NCBI RefSeq assembly: GCF_030052815.1
Contig: NC_079501.1
Coordinates: 89,198,296-89,262,295, forward strand
Length of the DNA stretch: 64,000 bases
DNA from: Hevea brasiliensis
Lineage: Eukaryota > Streptophyta > Magnoliopsida > Malpighiales > Euphorbiaceae
Direction of reading: 5' to 3'
Shown: piece by piece, positions 10,141-21,760 of the stretch
How positions within the stretch are numbered: position 1 is the first letter of the stretch
Layout of the letters: every line of letters begins with the position of its first letter
The notes under the pieces: model-generated
What the model was told of the DNA's origin: nothing
Databases searched by the model: none
The model's input: only the letters and a program-made list of their open reading frames with translations
Program-made: the position numbers and the translations under genes

Positions 10141-12984
10141 TTTAGTAGTGATTTATTATTTTTTAAAAATTTACTTTTAAAATGACTTTAAAATAAATAA
10201 TTTAACAATAAATTACTTTTTCTTTATTTTTGCCTTTATTAATTAGAAACAAAAAAAATCTATTTCTATTTTTTTAAAATAATTTTTTCAAATTAGAAAC
10301 GGATTAAAAATGGAATTTTGTTTCAAAATAGAAATGAGTTAGAAAAGAATAAGAATCCATTTCTAATTTGAAATGATTTAATCTCATTTTTTGAATCTAA
10401 TCTGTTGTTAACGAGAAAATGGATTAGAAATAGAAAAAAGTAGAAACGGATTAGAAACAGAATTATTTCCATTTTTAATTTATTTAGAAACAAAATACCA
10501 TTTATTTCTAATTTAGAAACGGATAGAAATTTTCGTTTTTATTGTTATTAGCAAGGACCTAATTAGAAACACATTTTTTTTTTTCTGTTTCTAAACTAAA
10601 TTAGAAATGAAAATTTCAATTCAGAAACGAAAAATTCCTTTTCTAAATTGATTTTTTTCTTGTAGTGGCCCAAACTTGAACTTTATCAATATTTTTAATA
10701 CATGTGCTCATCTTACACCTAGTTAAAATTTTTTCTAAGCTATCCAATGTCACGACCGAACCTATGGATCGGACTGACACTAGGACCTGGGCCAGCTTAA
10801 AGCCCCCGAGGCCTGTAGTAAGCCTAACTATTTCTCAACCCATGACTAGGCCCACAATTTAGGCCCAATATGCATATAAAATAATTTAAATTAAACTGTT
10901 AAAATTTTCTTTTGGGCCAACTTGGCCCAATAATTATCAGAAACTAAAAATAGGGGAGCCCAGCTCAACCCTATTACATCATTTACAAACTATTCAAGAC
11001 TCATGAAATTTTTTTTTTCATTTATTAATACAAAAACTTAAATTCATGCAATCCCTAATAGAATTAATGCTACTACTAGTACATGTGGAGTCCTAAATTA
11101 CAAATTTAGAGAATAATAATACAATTAAGTAATCTTTTCATAACCTGCGAGGAAAGAGACAGGTTATTCTGAAAAATGTCTCCTCCTGTAGCCTGGAAAA
11201 ATATGGTGAACAGGAGTGAGTGTTCGACTCAGAGAGTAAAATATCAATTTTAACTATAATCTCTATAACTATCTAAAGTTAATGCACCCTGTAGAGTGAA
11301 ATGCAACATCGGCAATATTTTCACATCATAATAGCAAAAAGGTAATTTAGAGCACTCACACACCCGATAATGTCAAACAATACATATATGGGAGCTGATC
11401 CCCTATACAGCCCTCTTAATCCAAACTGTGCCAGCGAAGAACTCAAGCTCGGACTTCCACTTAATAAACCAAATCGAGGTCCCAGTGAAGAACTCAAGCC
11501 GTGTCTACCCTGAAGGATCGGGTCTCAGTAAAGATCTCAAGGCGTGTCTACCCCGAAGGACCGGGTCCCAGAGAAGATCTCAAGCCGTGTCTACCCGTCC
11601 TGTCCATAGCCAACACTATAACACACGCACGCCAACGCACGCACACTGCTCCAAATTATCACAATAAAATCCATGACACTTTAACAATTATGAATGCAAC
11701 ATAAAACATGCATAGTATTTAACTACATAAATACATATTTATAAGTGATGCATGGGCATGCTTAAACATATAATAATATCAAAATTACAATTAAAATTAA
11801 TATTTTACTCACAGTACACCGATGACTATTGTGGCTGCTGGATGCAGAAAAATAGCTGATCTCGATCACCTAATAATTAAATTATAAATTTATTAGTACT
11901 AAGTTAAGATAAAACTCTAAAGAGACAACAGACAGCCTAATTCATGCCGAAAATTTGACAGAGTTTTTCCTATACCTGGGATCTACCCAACCTGCAAAAA
12001 GGCTCAAATAACACTTATAAATTCAACTCATATCTCATCATCATTATATGGCCCCTCATGGGCCCTCCAAACCAAGCAATACTCAAAACCTTAAAAATTA
12101 CGTTTTAGTCCCTATAATTGACATTTTGTAAAAATCCACTCAAACAAGCTCTAAAAATTCTAAAATTCTGCTCCGCGGTCCTTAATAATATTATAAGGCT
12201 ATTGCAAAATGAATTGTAATTTTCTAATCACCCATGAATATTTTATTCAAGAATATTACTCAATTTCATAAATTTTCAACAGCTAACATATTCTTAATTC
12301 AACCCAATTCAATATTCACATATTTAAACCTCCATCCTTAAGCTTCAACCAATTATGTAAAATTTAAATATCTTAATTTCAAATAATCTTATATGCCCAT
12401 ATGCTAAAAAGCTAACTTAAATCTATCTATATTTTTCAAAAATATTCTACAATCACTCAAAAATTCAACAAACACCATAGAATATCTCCAAATAATTTTA
12501 CTTTCATCATATATTTTTCTTAGAATTTTTCTTCAATTTTTTCTATTTAAGAAACACTGTATTTATGCTCCACAGACAGAGAAATAATGAAAATAGTCTT
12601 ACTCAAAATTTATCTGTGTCTCAAAAATTTAAAAAATTTATGAGGAAGCCTCTGGAAGTTGAATCATTTCCAAAGTCCACCGGAGCCACCACTCGCCGGT
12701 CATCGGCTATATTTTCCGGATTTGATCATACCATCATGTTCCTCTTCTCTCCCTTAGTCTATAGGTGGTCTCGGATCGTCAATCCAACGGTCAGATCGTC
12801 GGAAATCTCGTTGGAAAGTCAAAGAAAAGCTTATTTTCTCTCTCCTCACTGGCGCCGGAAATGGCCACCAAATCCGGCGAGGCTGGTCTCATCTGAAAGG
12901 GCTCACTCTTAGGAGTCCATAGCCGTTGGAATCACTCCAATCGGACGTTGGGATCGCCGGATACGAGCATTTAAAGTTTGAGAC

Positions 12985-12988
<4 letters not shown>

Positions 12989-13022
<34 letters not shown>
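12989..13022. repeat. (CT)n microsatellite
   Basis: About 34 bases of CT dinucleotides within the LTR; open frames across it are low-complexity and not believed to be genes. Confidence 0.95.
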
Positions 13023-13024
<2 letters not shown>

Positions 13025-13137
13025 CTGTTGGCCGGATTCCCAGCTGCTACCGTCGCTTGGGAGGTCGCCGGCCGGTCACCGGAGAAGGAAAGAAGAAGAA
13101 GAGAGGGGAGGAGAGAAGAGGAGAGGAGAGAAATTGA

Positions 13138-13155
13138 GGGGGGGGGGGGGGGGGG
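13138..13155. repeat. Homopolymer G run
   Basis: Eighteen consecutive G after a purine-rich GA stretch. Its exact length may be a sequencing uncertainty. Confidence 0.9.
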
Positions 13156-13507
13156 TTCTCTCCTCCCTATTTTGTTTTTGAATTTTTTTTTTTTTACCAG
13201 CAATGACAATGAAAATCCACTATCACACGCCAAGTCCCATCCCCCTTTCCCCTTTTTTTTGTTTTTTTTTTGTTGTTATATCAAAACTCATTTCAAACCC
13301 AATTAATATTATTTAAATAATACCGAACTCATGATTAATAATTTATATAAGCATACTTTTTACTAATAATTTAAATTTAAAAAATTGAATAATTTTAAAA
13401 ATTTTAATTCTAGTTATTTAAAATATAATATATAAAAATTTATAAATATTATTATAAATATATATTTATATTTAATTATTTATTTATATAAATAAAATTG
13501 AGTAACA

Positions 13508-13850
13508 TATAAAATTTAAACTCGATATGTATATTATTTTTTTAAATTCAAACATATTTTAAACTCGATTATTTAATACTTAAATTAATTTTTTAATAAA
13601 ATTCTATTAAATTGAATTTAAAAATATCTGGCCTATTGCCGTCCTCCATTAATCTAAGTGCCAATTGCTAATCTGTCGATGCAACTTATGAAATTTATTT
13701 ATAGGCTTATGGGCCGATGATTTAAAAAAATAAATAAAAAAAAAAGAAGGCCGAATATTCCTAACTAAATGAGGCCTTAGTTTGGAATATTCAGCCTTAG
13801 TTTGATTCAAAATTGAATTTAAAATTTTAAAATTATTTAATTTGTATATA
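13508..13850. other. AT-rich intergenic DNA, no gene seen
   Basis: Low-complexity A/T runs without a frame of coding character. Confidence 0.6.
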
Positions 13851-14140
13851 TTTATTTGTTTCATGAAAAATATTTTTTAAATTTTTTAGTATTTAAGATA
13901 CTTAGAAAATTAGTCAATGAAAAATATTTTCCTAATCAAAGGCAAAAGTTAAGTTATTTTTGAAGAAAATAATTTCTTTTTTTAAAAGAAAAAATTATTT
14001 TTCACATTCTAGACTTAATCTTATGAAAATGAGAAAATACTTTATATATATATATAATTTAATATTACAATCAAATAACAGAAAATATTTTTATAAAAAA
14101 TATTTTTCATATATAAATTATTTTATGTAAAACAAATAGA
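13851..14140. mobile_element. AT-rich MITE with imperfect terminal inverted repeats, copy 1
   Basis: The left end reads TTTATTTGTTTCATGAAAAA; the reverse complement of the right end reads TCTATTTGTTTTACATAAAA. The right part (ACAATCAAATAACAGAAAAT) matches the MITE at 15198-15541 (ACAATCAAACGATAGAAGAT), so these are two members of one family. No target duplication could be fixed. No protein is encoded. Confidence 0.6.
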
Positions 14141-14538
14141 GCCTTTAAAAAATAAAACTTTTTAGAAAATACTGAAATTGATCTTATTTAATTTGCATAA
14201 TCAAACTAACCTCTTGAGAAGAAACTATTCTACTTTCCTTATGCAAAAAAAGTAACTTAAGTAAGTAGATCTTGGTAAATTAGAACTTGGTAAGTTATAC
14301 TTCCTATTTAAGTATAATATAGTTTATTAATTTATCATTTAATTTGTTATTCTTTTTATTATTTTATAAACATTATTATATTTTGTAATTTAAAAAAAAT
14401 TACACTTTAAGAATTTAATTTATGTATAAAAACATGTATATTATTGTACTTCCTGAAAAATATTTTCTAGGCAGCAGAGTGTTTTTATCAAATAAGGCCT
14501 AACTTTAAAAAGAAAAGAAAAAAAGATTCTACGTTATT
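14141..14538. other. AT-rich spacer, nothing recognised
   Basis: Only A/T-rich low-complexity sequence is visible between the two MITEs. Confidence 0.5.
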
Positions 14539-15052
14539 TAGCTGTGAGCATTATTCGATTCAAACTAAATAAACCGAATCAAATCATCTTAATTCAGTAA
14601 TTCAATTCAATTTTTAAGATAATTTGATTCGATTTTATATTATAAAAATTTCGATTATTTCGGTTCAGTTTAGTTTTGAAGAGAAAAAAATTAATTAAAC
14701 CGAACTGAACCAAGTAGTTTTATTGATTTTTGAATTGATTTATTTTTATGGGAAATTTATGAATTATATGTAATTATATATATATAAATTGTTTAATTTA
14801 TTGATTAATGGTTATTAGGTTAAAACCAAGTTCAAAATCAGATCAAATAATTTAAAAATCAAGTCTAAATTAAAAAATAATAAAAAATTAAAATCGATTG
14901 AATCGAATCGAATCGAAATAGAGCGATTCAGTTCGATTTGATTTTTCATCCATTTCAATTTAATTCAATTTTTAAGATATGTAATTTAATTTTTTTGATT
15001 TAATTTGATTCGATTTAATTCGATTCAATTTGAACCGAACGCTCACACATTG
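14539..15052. mobile_element. hAT-like MITE with CCGAA/TTCGG subterminal motifs, eroded
   Basis: It begins TAGCTGTGAGCATTATTCG and ends with GAACGCTCACACATTG, giving an inverted TGTGAGCRTT core. Both halves are full of CGATTCGAT and GTTCGATTT-like motifs, as in the elements at 39598 and 57544. The 8-bp flanks do not match, so the target duplication has decayed or the ends are misplaced. Confidence 0.55.
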
Positions 15053-15085
15053 CCCATTCATTTTCACTTTTCACCATTCTCTTTC

Positions 15086-15089
<4 letters not shown>

Positions 15090-15116
<27 letters not shown>
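15090..15116. repeat. (AT)n microsatellite
   Basis: About 27 bases of alternating A and T. Confidence 0.95.
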
Positions 15117-15197
15117 TAATTTTGATCAATGACAAAATTTAGAGCAATTAATGCAAGCCTAGCCAGTCAGGTTTAAAATTAAAATTAAAATTAAGAC

Positions 15198-15394
15198 TTT
15201 ATTTATTTTATAAAAAATATTTGTTTAAAAATTTTTTTTATTTTAGTGTTTAAGTATCAATAAAGGTGCCAATAAAAAATATTTTTTCAATTAAATAAAA
15301 AATTAAATTATTTTTTAAGAAAAATAACTTATTTTATCCAAGATAAGAATTATTTTTATTTTTTAAATTTTAATAATTTTATTAAAATATAAAA

Positions 15395-15447
<53 letters not shown>

Positions 15448-15541
15448 AACATATACCATTTACTTAACAATACAATCAAACGATAGAAGATATTTTTCAT
15501 AAAAAAATTTTATATATAAATTATTTTTTACAAAATAAATG
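15198..15541. mobile_element. AT-rich MITE, copy 2, with central (AT)n
   Basis: Left end TTTATTTATTTTATAAAAAA and right end (reverse complement) TTCATTTATTTTGTAAAAAA are inverted. It shares its right half with the MITE at 13851-14140. A 43-base (AT)n tract (15402-15444) lies inside; copy 1 has a short one at the same place (14044-14055). Confidence 0.6.
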
Positions 15542-16240
15542 AATTTAATTTTATTTGATTAAAATTAATTTTAATTTAAATAAAAAAATTAATTATTTTG
15601 ATTTGATTTAATTTAAAAATAAAGTTAATTTTTTAAGCTAAAAGCTTTCAATTATTAAATGTCATTAAAATTAAATTAAATTAAATCATTTTGCATAAAA
15701 ATCGACTCCAACAAAGGCGGCCAAAGCTAAATAAAAGCCTGAAAAAGTAAATAACAAACTAAAAGTAAAAGAAGGCGACATGATTCGTCAACCAAAAAAA
15801 AAAAAAGAAGGCGACATGCTTGTGTCACGTGGATCGGATATCCTTTTTTATTTTACGCCACCATCCACTAAAAAAATGAAAATTATAATTTATTCCCTAA
15901 ATTTTACTATTAATAATAATGTAATTCTTATATTTTAAAAATTATACTATTTCATCCTATAATTTAATCCTAAGAATTTAAATTCTAAAATTCTAATACC
16001 TTAAACCCTATAAATTTAAATTTATTTTAAAAATTTAAACCCTAAATCTTAATATTCTAAACCTAAACATTCTAAATTTAAAAATTTTAAATTGTAAATC
16101 TTAAAATTCTAAACTCAAAATACATATAACGAAGTCATTTTGCATTTTCTAAAATCATGAAATTATAAATTTTTTTTTATAAAGTTTATTTAAAAAATAT
16201 TTCAAAAGTTAAAATATAAAAAAAATATAAAAAGCAAAAG
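15542..16240. other. AT-rich intergenic DNA with degenerate CTAAA-type repeats
   Basis: From about 15950 to 16120 short phrases such as AATTTAAACCCTAAATC recur irregularly. They are not a regular telomere-type array. No gene is seen. Confidence 0.5.
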
Positions 16241-16379
16241 GCAAAGTGCTTCCCAGAATCTCTCGCCGGGATTTTGTCTCGATGCCTAAAAAAATATTAT
16301 AAAAAATGATAAAGATCAACGGTCAAACATGCGCAATCTCACAAAAGCATAACCAGACTCGACCACACCTGAACCTGAC

Positions 16380-16810
16380 CGACTCATGCTCATCTTCTTC
16401 TCATGTGGATTGTGGCCTTTCCATGAATGATCAAATCCATCGCCATATCTTTTCTCTCTCTGACTCTCTCTCTGGGTATCTAATCTCTTGATTTCTCCTC
16501 CCTGGGCCTCCCCATTCTTCCTCCTTAATTCTCTCCTCTCCTCCTCGTGGAGGAGCCTTTCTGGCTGCTCAGGTCTCCTCTATTTCTTTCTATACAGATC
16601 TATCGTGTAATTTTTGCAGTTTTCTGGTTGGTTGCCAGGAAATATTTTTTCTCTTGGAAAAAGACAATCTTTGAAATTTCTAACGACTTTATTTTCTTTT
16701 TTATTCATTTTATTTTTTTTTTTTGGGTTATTGGGGAATTTCCCAGATCTTATTTATTTTGATATGTGTTTGGTCGGTACAGGCGTTCGTGGTGTGAACA
16801 ATAATCGAAA
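16380..16810 (+). promoter_or_regulatory. Leader region of the unknown-function gene, CT-rich, possible 5' UTR intron
   Basis: A pyrimidine-rich leader (TCTCTCTCTGACTCTCTCTC near 16450-16470, more CT at 16495-16550) precedes the start codon, common in plant 5' UTRs. A T-rich stretch at 16690-16715 followed by GGTACAG at about 16782 looks like an intron acceptor, with possible donors near 16570-16610. The exact transcription start is not visible. Confidence 0.45.
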
Positions 16811-17927
16811 ATGAACTCTTGTGGGTACCTGCGAAAAAGCGCCATGGGAGGCTGCGAGGAGAGGAGGATGATGGTGGTAGACTCTATGGTTTGCCCCAAG
16901 CCTCGCCGTTTGGGTCTTTCAAATCCTTCCCTTCACGATCAATTCAGACCCTTAAGATTGCCCATCAAGTATAATTTATATATATGTATATCTTTATTTG
17001 TTAGATTTTCTGTCTTCTAATCTAAACTATATAAATTTATTGTTTTTATTTTGGTTTATTCTTCTTGTAAATGGCAGTCACCAGACTGACATGGGAGAAT
17101 CAATAGCTGGGGCTGAGCTTCTTGACATGATCCTTACTAAGGTTCATCTCTGTTTCTCTCTATGCAATTTTACACATTATTTTTATTATTATTATACTTT
17201 GTTGTAAGAAGAAGCACACTGTAGTACATAGTTTATCCTTCCAATGATTTAAAACAGAACAACTCTAGTAGAGTCCTAGGTAAGAAGTAAGAACCTTCTT
17301 CAATTTTTTTTTTTCTACTGCAAAGTAAAAATTTTTTACCCATCTTGTATAAATTTCTTCCATGCTTGAGATTTCTTGATTTTTCATATCATTTGAGCCT
17401 CTTCTTTTGTTCTTATTATATTGTTTTTATTAAAAGGCTCTTTCATTTTTGTAGTTGCAATTGTTTAATGCTTCCTCTAATATAATGAAGATTATATAGT
17501 TCTTGTTACTCATCAACTAGTTTATTGAATTCAATTTGGTGGGATCTCTTGGTTAAATGAAAAGAAAATAAAAGAAACTATGTACTGAATTTATATTACA
17601 AGTGACACAGGAAACTGAGTTGGTTCTTGATTCTTTCAGGGAGGATGTGGTGGGGAAAGATCAGGTTACCAGGTAGCATCTTCGCCGCCGTTTTACTGTG
17701 GATCACCCCCAAGTAGAGCATCAAACCCTGTAGTCCAAGATGCCCAATTTGGCAGTGAAATGATAACTCCCCTATCTCCTGCTCCGCTATCACCGTCCTC
17801 ATCATCAGCACGCAAGGGAGGCGGGTGTGTTCGAATGAAATTTGGGCACAAGCCTGCTGTAAGGATTGAAGGGTTTGATTGTCTTAGCAAAGATAGGCGA
17901 AATTGCAGCATCTCTGCAGTAGCTTAA
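16811..17927 (+). CDS. Plant-specific protein of unknown function, three exons, 169 aa
   Basis: Exons are 16811-16968, 17078-17141 and 17640-17927; both introns start GT and end AG, and the joined frame is 510 bases including TAA. The start codon is the ATG of MNSCGYLRKS, preceded by an A-rich context. Conserved-looking blocks: VVDSMVCPKPRRLGL (residues 22-36), GAELLDMIL (64-72), ASSPPFYCGSPPSRASNPV (87-105) with QDAQF after it, a Ser/Pro-rich stretch, then GGCVRMKFGHKPAVRIEGFD and RRNCSISAVA at the C-terminus. I recognise the block pattern from a plant-only family of small uncharacterised proteins (Arabidopsis At5g21940/At3g43850-type, from memory); no biochemical role is known to me. No signal peptide or membrane segment is evident; the rich Ser/Pro and basic content suggests a soluble, partly disordered protein. 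Gene structure and intact frame argue that it is expressed. Confidence 0.85.
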
Positions 17928-18360
17928 GCATTGAACTCTCCATTGAAAAAACCTAGAAAATAGCAAATTTTGATCATCAGAGGAGGAGAACAAAAATTGT
18001 GGGATGGCTAATAGTAATGATCAACTACTGTGTTTTTGTTTGATGTATATAGAGGTTTAATGGTGTTTCCTGGCGAGTTTTTCACTCTCAAAATATGTAC
18101 ATGTAATGAAGGTTGTTGAAAGGTGTTTAATTTTGAAGTAATAAGGAGGAGAGAGAGAGGTAAGTGTTTCTGTTTGTAGGTTCATTGTTCTTGTTTATAG
18201 AAAGGGAGAGTGAGAGAGAATGAGAAAGAGACAGGTTCAGAGGTTGTAATATTTCTGGGAGGGTTGCTATTCCATTGTAATATTTCAATGTTTGTCACTT
18301 TTTCTAATCCTTGATTGTAACTGTAATTTGAATGAAATAAGGATTAGCCATTTGGAAATC
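17928..18360 (+). other. Probable 3' UTR of the unknown-function gene
   Basis: The stretch contains a GA-rich section (18145-18230) and ends in a region with AATGAAATAAGGATT at about 18331, a near-consensus plant polyadenylation context. Boundaries are inferred. Confidence 0.5.
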
Positions 18361-18612
18361 TGTTCTGTTCTGTTCAACTCTTACCCTTCATGTTGTTTTT
18401 TTTTTTTTTTCTGTACATGAGAGATGGAGAGTAAGGCTGAAAGAGTTTCAAATCCTGACCTTTTCAAGTACCAACAGTCAAATGACTAATCTGTTGTTAA
18501 TCTATTGGCATTGGAGAACAACTAATTACTCTAATGGTGCCGTTAAGTGAAACTTTCTGTTGATCCCAATTTAACAAAATCTTGAAAATGGATTCTTGTT
18601 TCAATAGAAATT

Positions 18613-18915
18613 AAGTTTAAGCTGATTGCAATATGAATGGTTGCCGGACATAATAAAAAAAAAAAAAGGTAAAAGAAGAATAAAATATTATTAATATTAA
18701 TTGATAATAGAAATGGGGTCTACCTAGGCTGAGTGTTGAATGTTTCGGTGTGTTTGGTTTGGTTAAGTGCAAACGTAAAGATGGGTCCTAAAGGAGAAGT
18801 TGCAATAGTGACAAGGCCGGCATCAATCTCCAAGCAAATGGCTTTTTGTTGTTGAAAGGTCTTATCATTGCCAGTGCTGACTAGGTGTTTATGAGGCCAT
18901 CATCTATCCTTTTTG
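18613..18915. repeat. Diverged ~300-bp direct repeat, copy 1 (partner at 47240)
   Basis: Long stretches such as AATGGGGTCTACCTAGG, AAAGATGGGTCC and GGAGAAGTTGC are shared in order with 47240-47521, interrupted by small indels. It lies downstream of the unknown-function gene. No coding frame is conserved between the copies. Confidence 0.8.
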
Positions 18916-19467
18916 TTTCGTTTTTTTTTTTTTTTTTTTTAATTTCTTTTGGATAAATTTACCATTTAATCATTAAATTTAGCATTATTAACACTTTGAC
19001 TCTTTAAATTTTAAAAATTGAACTATTTCATCCCTAATTTTGTTTATGTTAAAATTGTAGTCTCCCCATCTATTTTGCCATTAATATTAAAGTAAAAAAA
19101 ATAAAAAAAAAAAACTCTAATAACTTTGGTTTTTTTTTTTTTTCCTCATTTTCTCACTAAATTTCCGCTTCTTCAAACATCACATTTCAAAGAACTTCTT
19201 CACCTTCACTTTCCTCCACTTGAACCATCATCAATCCACCATACTTAACTTGTTTTCAACCTTCATAGCCTTGCCTTGACCCACAAAATACAGAAACTCA
19301 ATCGCATCTCATACCTCTCACCCTTATCTCTCAAATAGAACCATATTGTCGCCATATCCCTCACCTTCGACTAGCTTCACACCAGACCACCACTATAAAC
19401 TTAATCCATCAGACTACTCCTTCACACCCACTAAATCTAACCTCAACACATACAACTGCTCCTTTGA
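18916..19467. other. Intergenic DNA, A/T runs and CT-rich noncoding sequence
   Basis: A T run of about 22 bases near 18920 is followed by AT-rich sequence, then C/T-rich DNA with no credible open frame. Nothing specific recognised. Confidence 0.45.
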
Positions 19468-19472
19468 ATTGA

Positions 19473-21191
19473 TGTTATGACCCAACCTATGGGTCGAATC
19501 AACACTAAGATTTGGGTCAGCCTAAAGCCCCCGAGACCTGTAGTAAGTCTAACTATTCCTCAACCCAACTCTAAGGCCCATTTGGGCCCAATTTCAAGAA
19601 TTCAACCGAACAGAGTCCGACCATAAAATGGATCATTCAACGGGGAGTTTTTGATTTCCTTGACCTATAAACACAATATATAATAAATTGGGGAGTTCAG
19701 CTCACCCTCCACATAATCAAAATGTCATAACTCAAATAGGAGCTCAGCTCCCTCATCCAATCCCATCATGCATATAGTTAATAATTTTATAGGTCCAACA
19801 TAACTTTTATAATACAGGCCCAAAATAAAAATAAGTGCTTCTAACACATGCGGAGTCTAAAATTTAACTCAATTGTATAAAATACATTAAATACTATTAA
19901 TGGACCTGCGAAGAAGAATAGCAGGTTAGCCATAATAAATAATTCTCCTGTAGCCTGGAAAAATAGATGAACAGGAGTAAGCGTTGCAACTCAGAGAGTA
20001 AAATACTAATTTTAATCATAATCTCTATAACTATCTAAAGCTAATATACCCTGTGGAGTGAAATGCAACATCGTCATAATTTTCATATCATAACAGCAAA
20101 AAGGCAATTTGGAGTACTCACACACCCAACACTGTCAAGCAATACATATATGAGAGCTGATCCCCTATACAGCCCTCTTAATCCAACCTCTGCCAGTGAG
20201 TGTCTCTCAAGCCAGACTTTCGCTTAATAAACCAAATGCGGAGTCCTAGCGAGTGTCTCTTAAGTCGTGTCTACCCCGAAGGACTGGGTCCTAGCGAGTG
20301 TCTATCAAGCCGTATCTACCCGTCCTGTCCATATCTAATACCATACCACACGCATGCCACACACACACACTGCTCCAAATTACTACAAACAACATTTATG
20401 GCACTTCAACAATTATGAATGCAATATAAAACGTGCCTAGTGTTTAACTACATAGATACATATTTATAAGTGATGCATGGGCATGCTTGAATATATAATA
20501 ATATTGAAATTACAATTAAAATTAATATTTTACTCACAAACTTGAACCGAGGTCACTGCAGCGGCTGGGCGAAGAAGGAAGGCTGTCCTGGCTCACCTGA
20601 CAATTTCATTGCTATTATTTAATATATTTGACTCAATACAAGTTTAGAAAAGACCAAAAACACCCTAAGTTGTGCTGAAAATCCGACAGAGTCTCCCCTA
20701 TACCTATGACCTACCCAACCTGCAAAATGGTTCAAATAACACTTCTAAACTCAACCCCTCCTGGGCCCTCCAAACCAAGCAATAATCACAACATCAAACA
20801 ACTCAATTATACGACTTCAAAACTAATATTTTTCAAAAACTATCCAAACTAACTTTAAAAATTCTATAAACCTGCCCCGCGGTCCTTAATAATACTATAA
20901 GGCTATTGCAATAGAAATCGTTATTTTTTTTATCATCCACGACTATTTTATAAATTTTATTCTAATCCAGTACAAAGCAAAAATTGAGTAATATAGAGTT
21001 CGAGTTTACCTATGCCAAATCTGATAACTGGAACACGTCCAGAATGTCTGAAAACGGTGGGATAGCCTATAATCTTGACCCGGTTCTGAAATAGTTCTAA
21101 CAGCTTATCTGCTCGGCCCGAAATTATAAATTCGGGCGACGATCGAATTTTCACGAAATGAAAGTACATACGAGAAGTCCACAATACCAGA

Positions 21192-21249
<58 letters not shown>

Positions 21250-21275
21250 ATTATTTGAAAATTAGGGATGTTACA
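19473..21275 (-). repeat. 3' LTR of the outer gypsy element (1803 bp)
   Basis: It matches 36679-38463 throughout. The length difference is largely the (AT)n tract, about 53 bases here (21194-21246) against about 29 in the other LTR (38406-38434). A short tandem unit containing GCGAGTGTCT and TCAAGCCGT occurs around 20190-20320. Confidence 0.93.
21194..21246. repeat. (AT)n microsatellite in the LTR
   Basis: About 53 bases of alternating A and T close to the U3 end. Confidence 0.95.
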
Positions 21276-21291
21276 TTCTTCCCCCCCTTAT
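21276..21291 (-). other. Polypurine tract of the outer gypsy element
   Basis: On the minus strand it reads TAAGGGGGGGAAGAA directly before the TGTAACATCCC start of the LTR. Confidence 0.85.
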
Positions 21292-21311
21292 AGAAAATTT
21301 ATCCTCGAATT

Positions 21312-21760
21312 TTACACAAGGCAGAACAATGACACATAGTTGCATATCAAACTTATGAGTACTTGCTGCACATATCCCGCTCTAACTTCCAAGTGCATTC
21401 CTCCATAGATTAACTCCTCCACAAGTTTAACCATAGGGATTTGCCTTGACCAAAATTGTCTCATCTGATAGTCTATTATGGCTACTAGTTGCTCCTCAAA
21501 TATCAAATTCTCATTTAACTCCACTGTGTTTGGTCGCAGCATATGAGAAGGATCGGGAACATACTTTCTAAGCATGAAAATGTAGAATACTGGGTAGACA
21601 TAAGAAAGGTTTAGTGGCAACTCTAACTGATAAACAATTGCTCCCACTCTGTCCATGATCTTAAAAGGTCCTATATAACGGAGTGCCAATTTGCCTTTTC
21701 TTTTCAAATCTCATAATCCTTTTCATAGGAGAAACCTTCAAGAACACGGTTACCCATTAT
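21312..21760 (-). pseudogene. gypsy pol C-terminus with chromodomain remnant
   Basis: On the minus strand: KRKGKLALRYIGPFKIMDRV, then VYPVFYIFMLRKYVPDPSH, then LIFEEQLVAIIDYQMRQF and IPMVKL. This is the end of integrase (GPF/Y module) leading into the chromodomain typical of chromovirus (Tekay/Del-like) gypsy elements. The chromodomain frame is lost after IPMVKL, and the W-E/H residues expected next are not in frame. Upstream (to about 21760) a few more bases, GKVSPMKRI-like in other frames, still match. Everything farther upstream in pol is absent. Confidence 0.85.

Larger units (their letters stand above)
6121..10669 (-). mobile_element. CACTA-like non-autonomous DNA transposon, interrupted by two LTR elements
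   Basis: Read on the minus strand, the right end is CACTACAAGAAAAAAATC at 10669. Behind it about 430 bases carry a motif like TTTCTAATTTAGAAACGG again and again in both orientations, the subterminal repeat style of CACTA (En/Spm) elements. An AT-rich block follows (10141-10230 and 6370-6677), then a nearly pure pyrimidine block on the plus strand (6121-6370). The intact element at 43958-45720 has the same order of blocks. The other end is missing because the copia element occupies that side, and the LTR element 6678-10140 splits the rest. No transposase is seen. Confidence 0.6.
10748..13500 (-). repeat. Degraded Ty3/gypsy LTR (minus orientation), right end uncertain
   Basis: The left end TGTCACGACCGAACC and the next 500 bases match the LTR ends at 19473, 36679, 40683 and 59080: the AAAGCCCCCGAGGCC block, the TAGCCTGGAAAAATA block, and the short tandem unit containing CTCAAGCCGTGTCTACC (here 11427-11590). 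Beyond about 12250 it differs from the others and contains a GC-richer stretch (12640-13240) with a (CT)n run and an 18-base G run. I cannot find the usual GGTGTTACA end; a weak candidate is near 13507. No internal or pol sequence is attached, so it may be a solo LTR. Confidence 0.75.

Noticed and set aside
12565..13306. Several overlapping open frames on both strands in the 10748 LTR
   Set aside because: They arise from GC-richer LTR sequence, a (CT)n run and a G run. The frames overlap on both strands and carry no domain.
15950..16120. AAACCCTAAA-like words suggesting telomere repeats
   Set aside because: Spacing and sequence are irregular with no consecutive seven-base units; treated as AT-rich degenerate sequence.
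17596..17993. Minus-strand open frames opposite exon 3 of the unknown-function gene
   Set aside because: They are shadows of the coding exon; splice sites and the conserved blocks support the plus strand.
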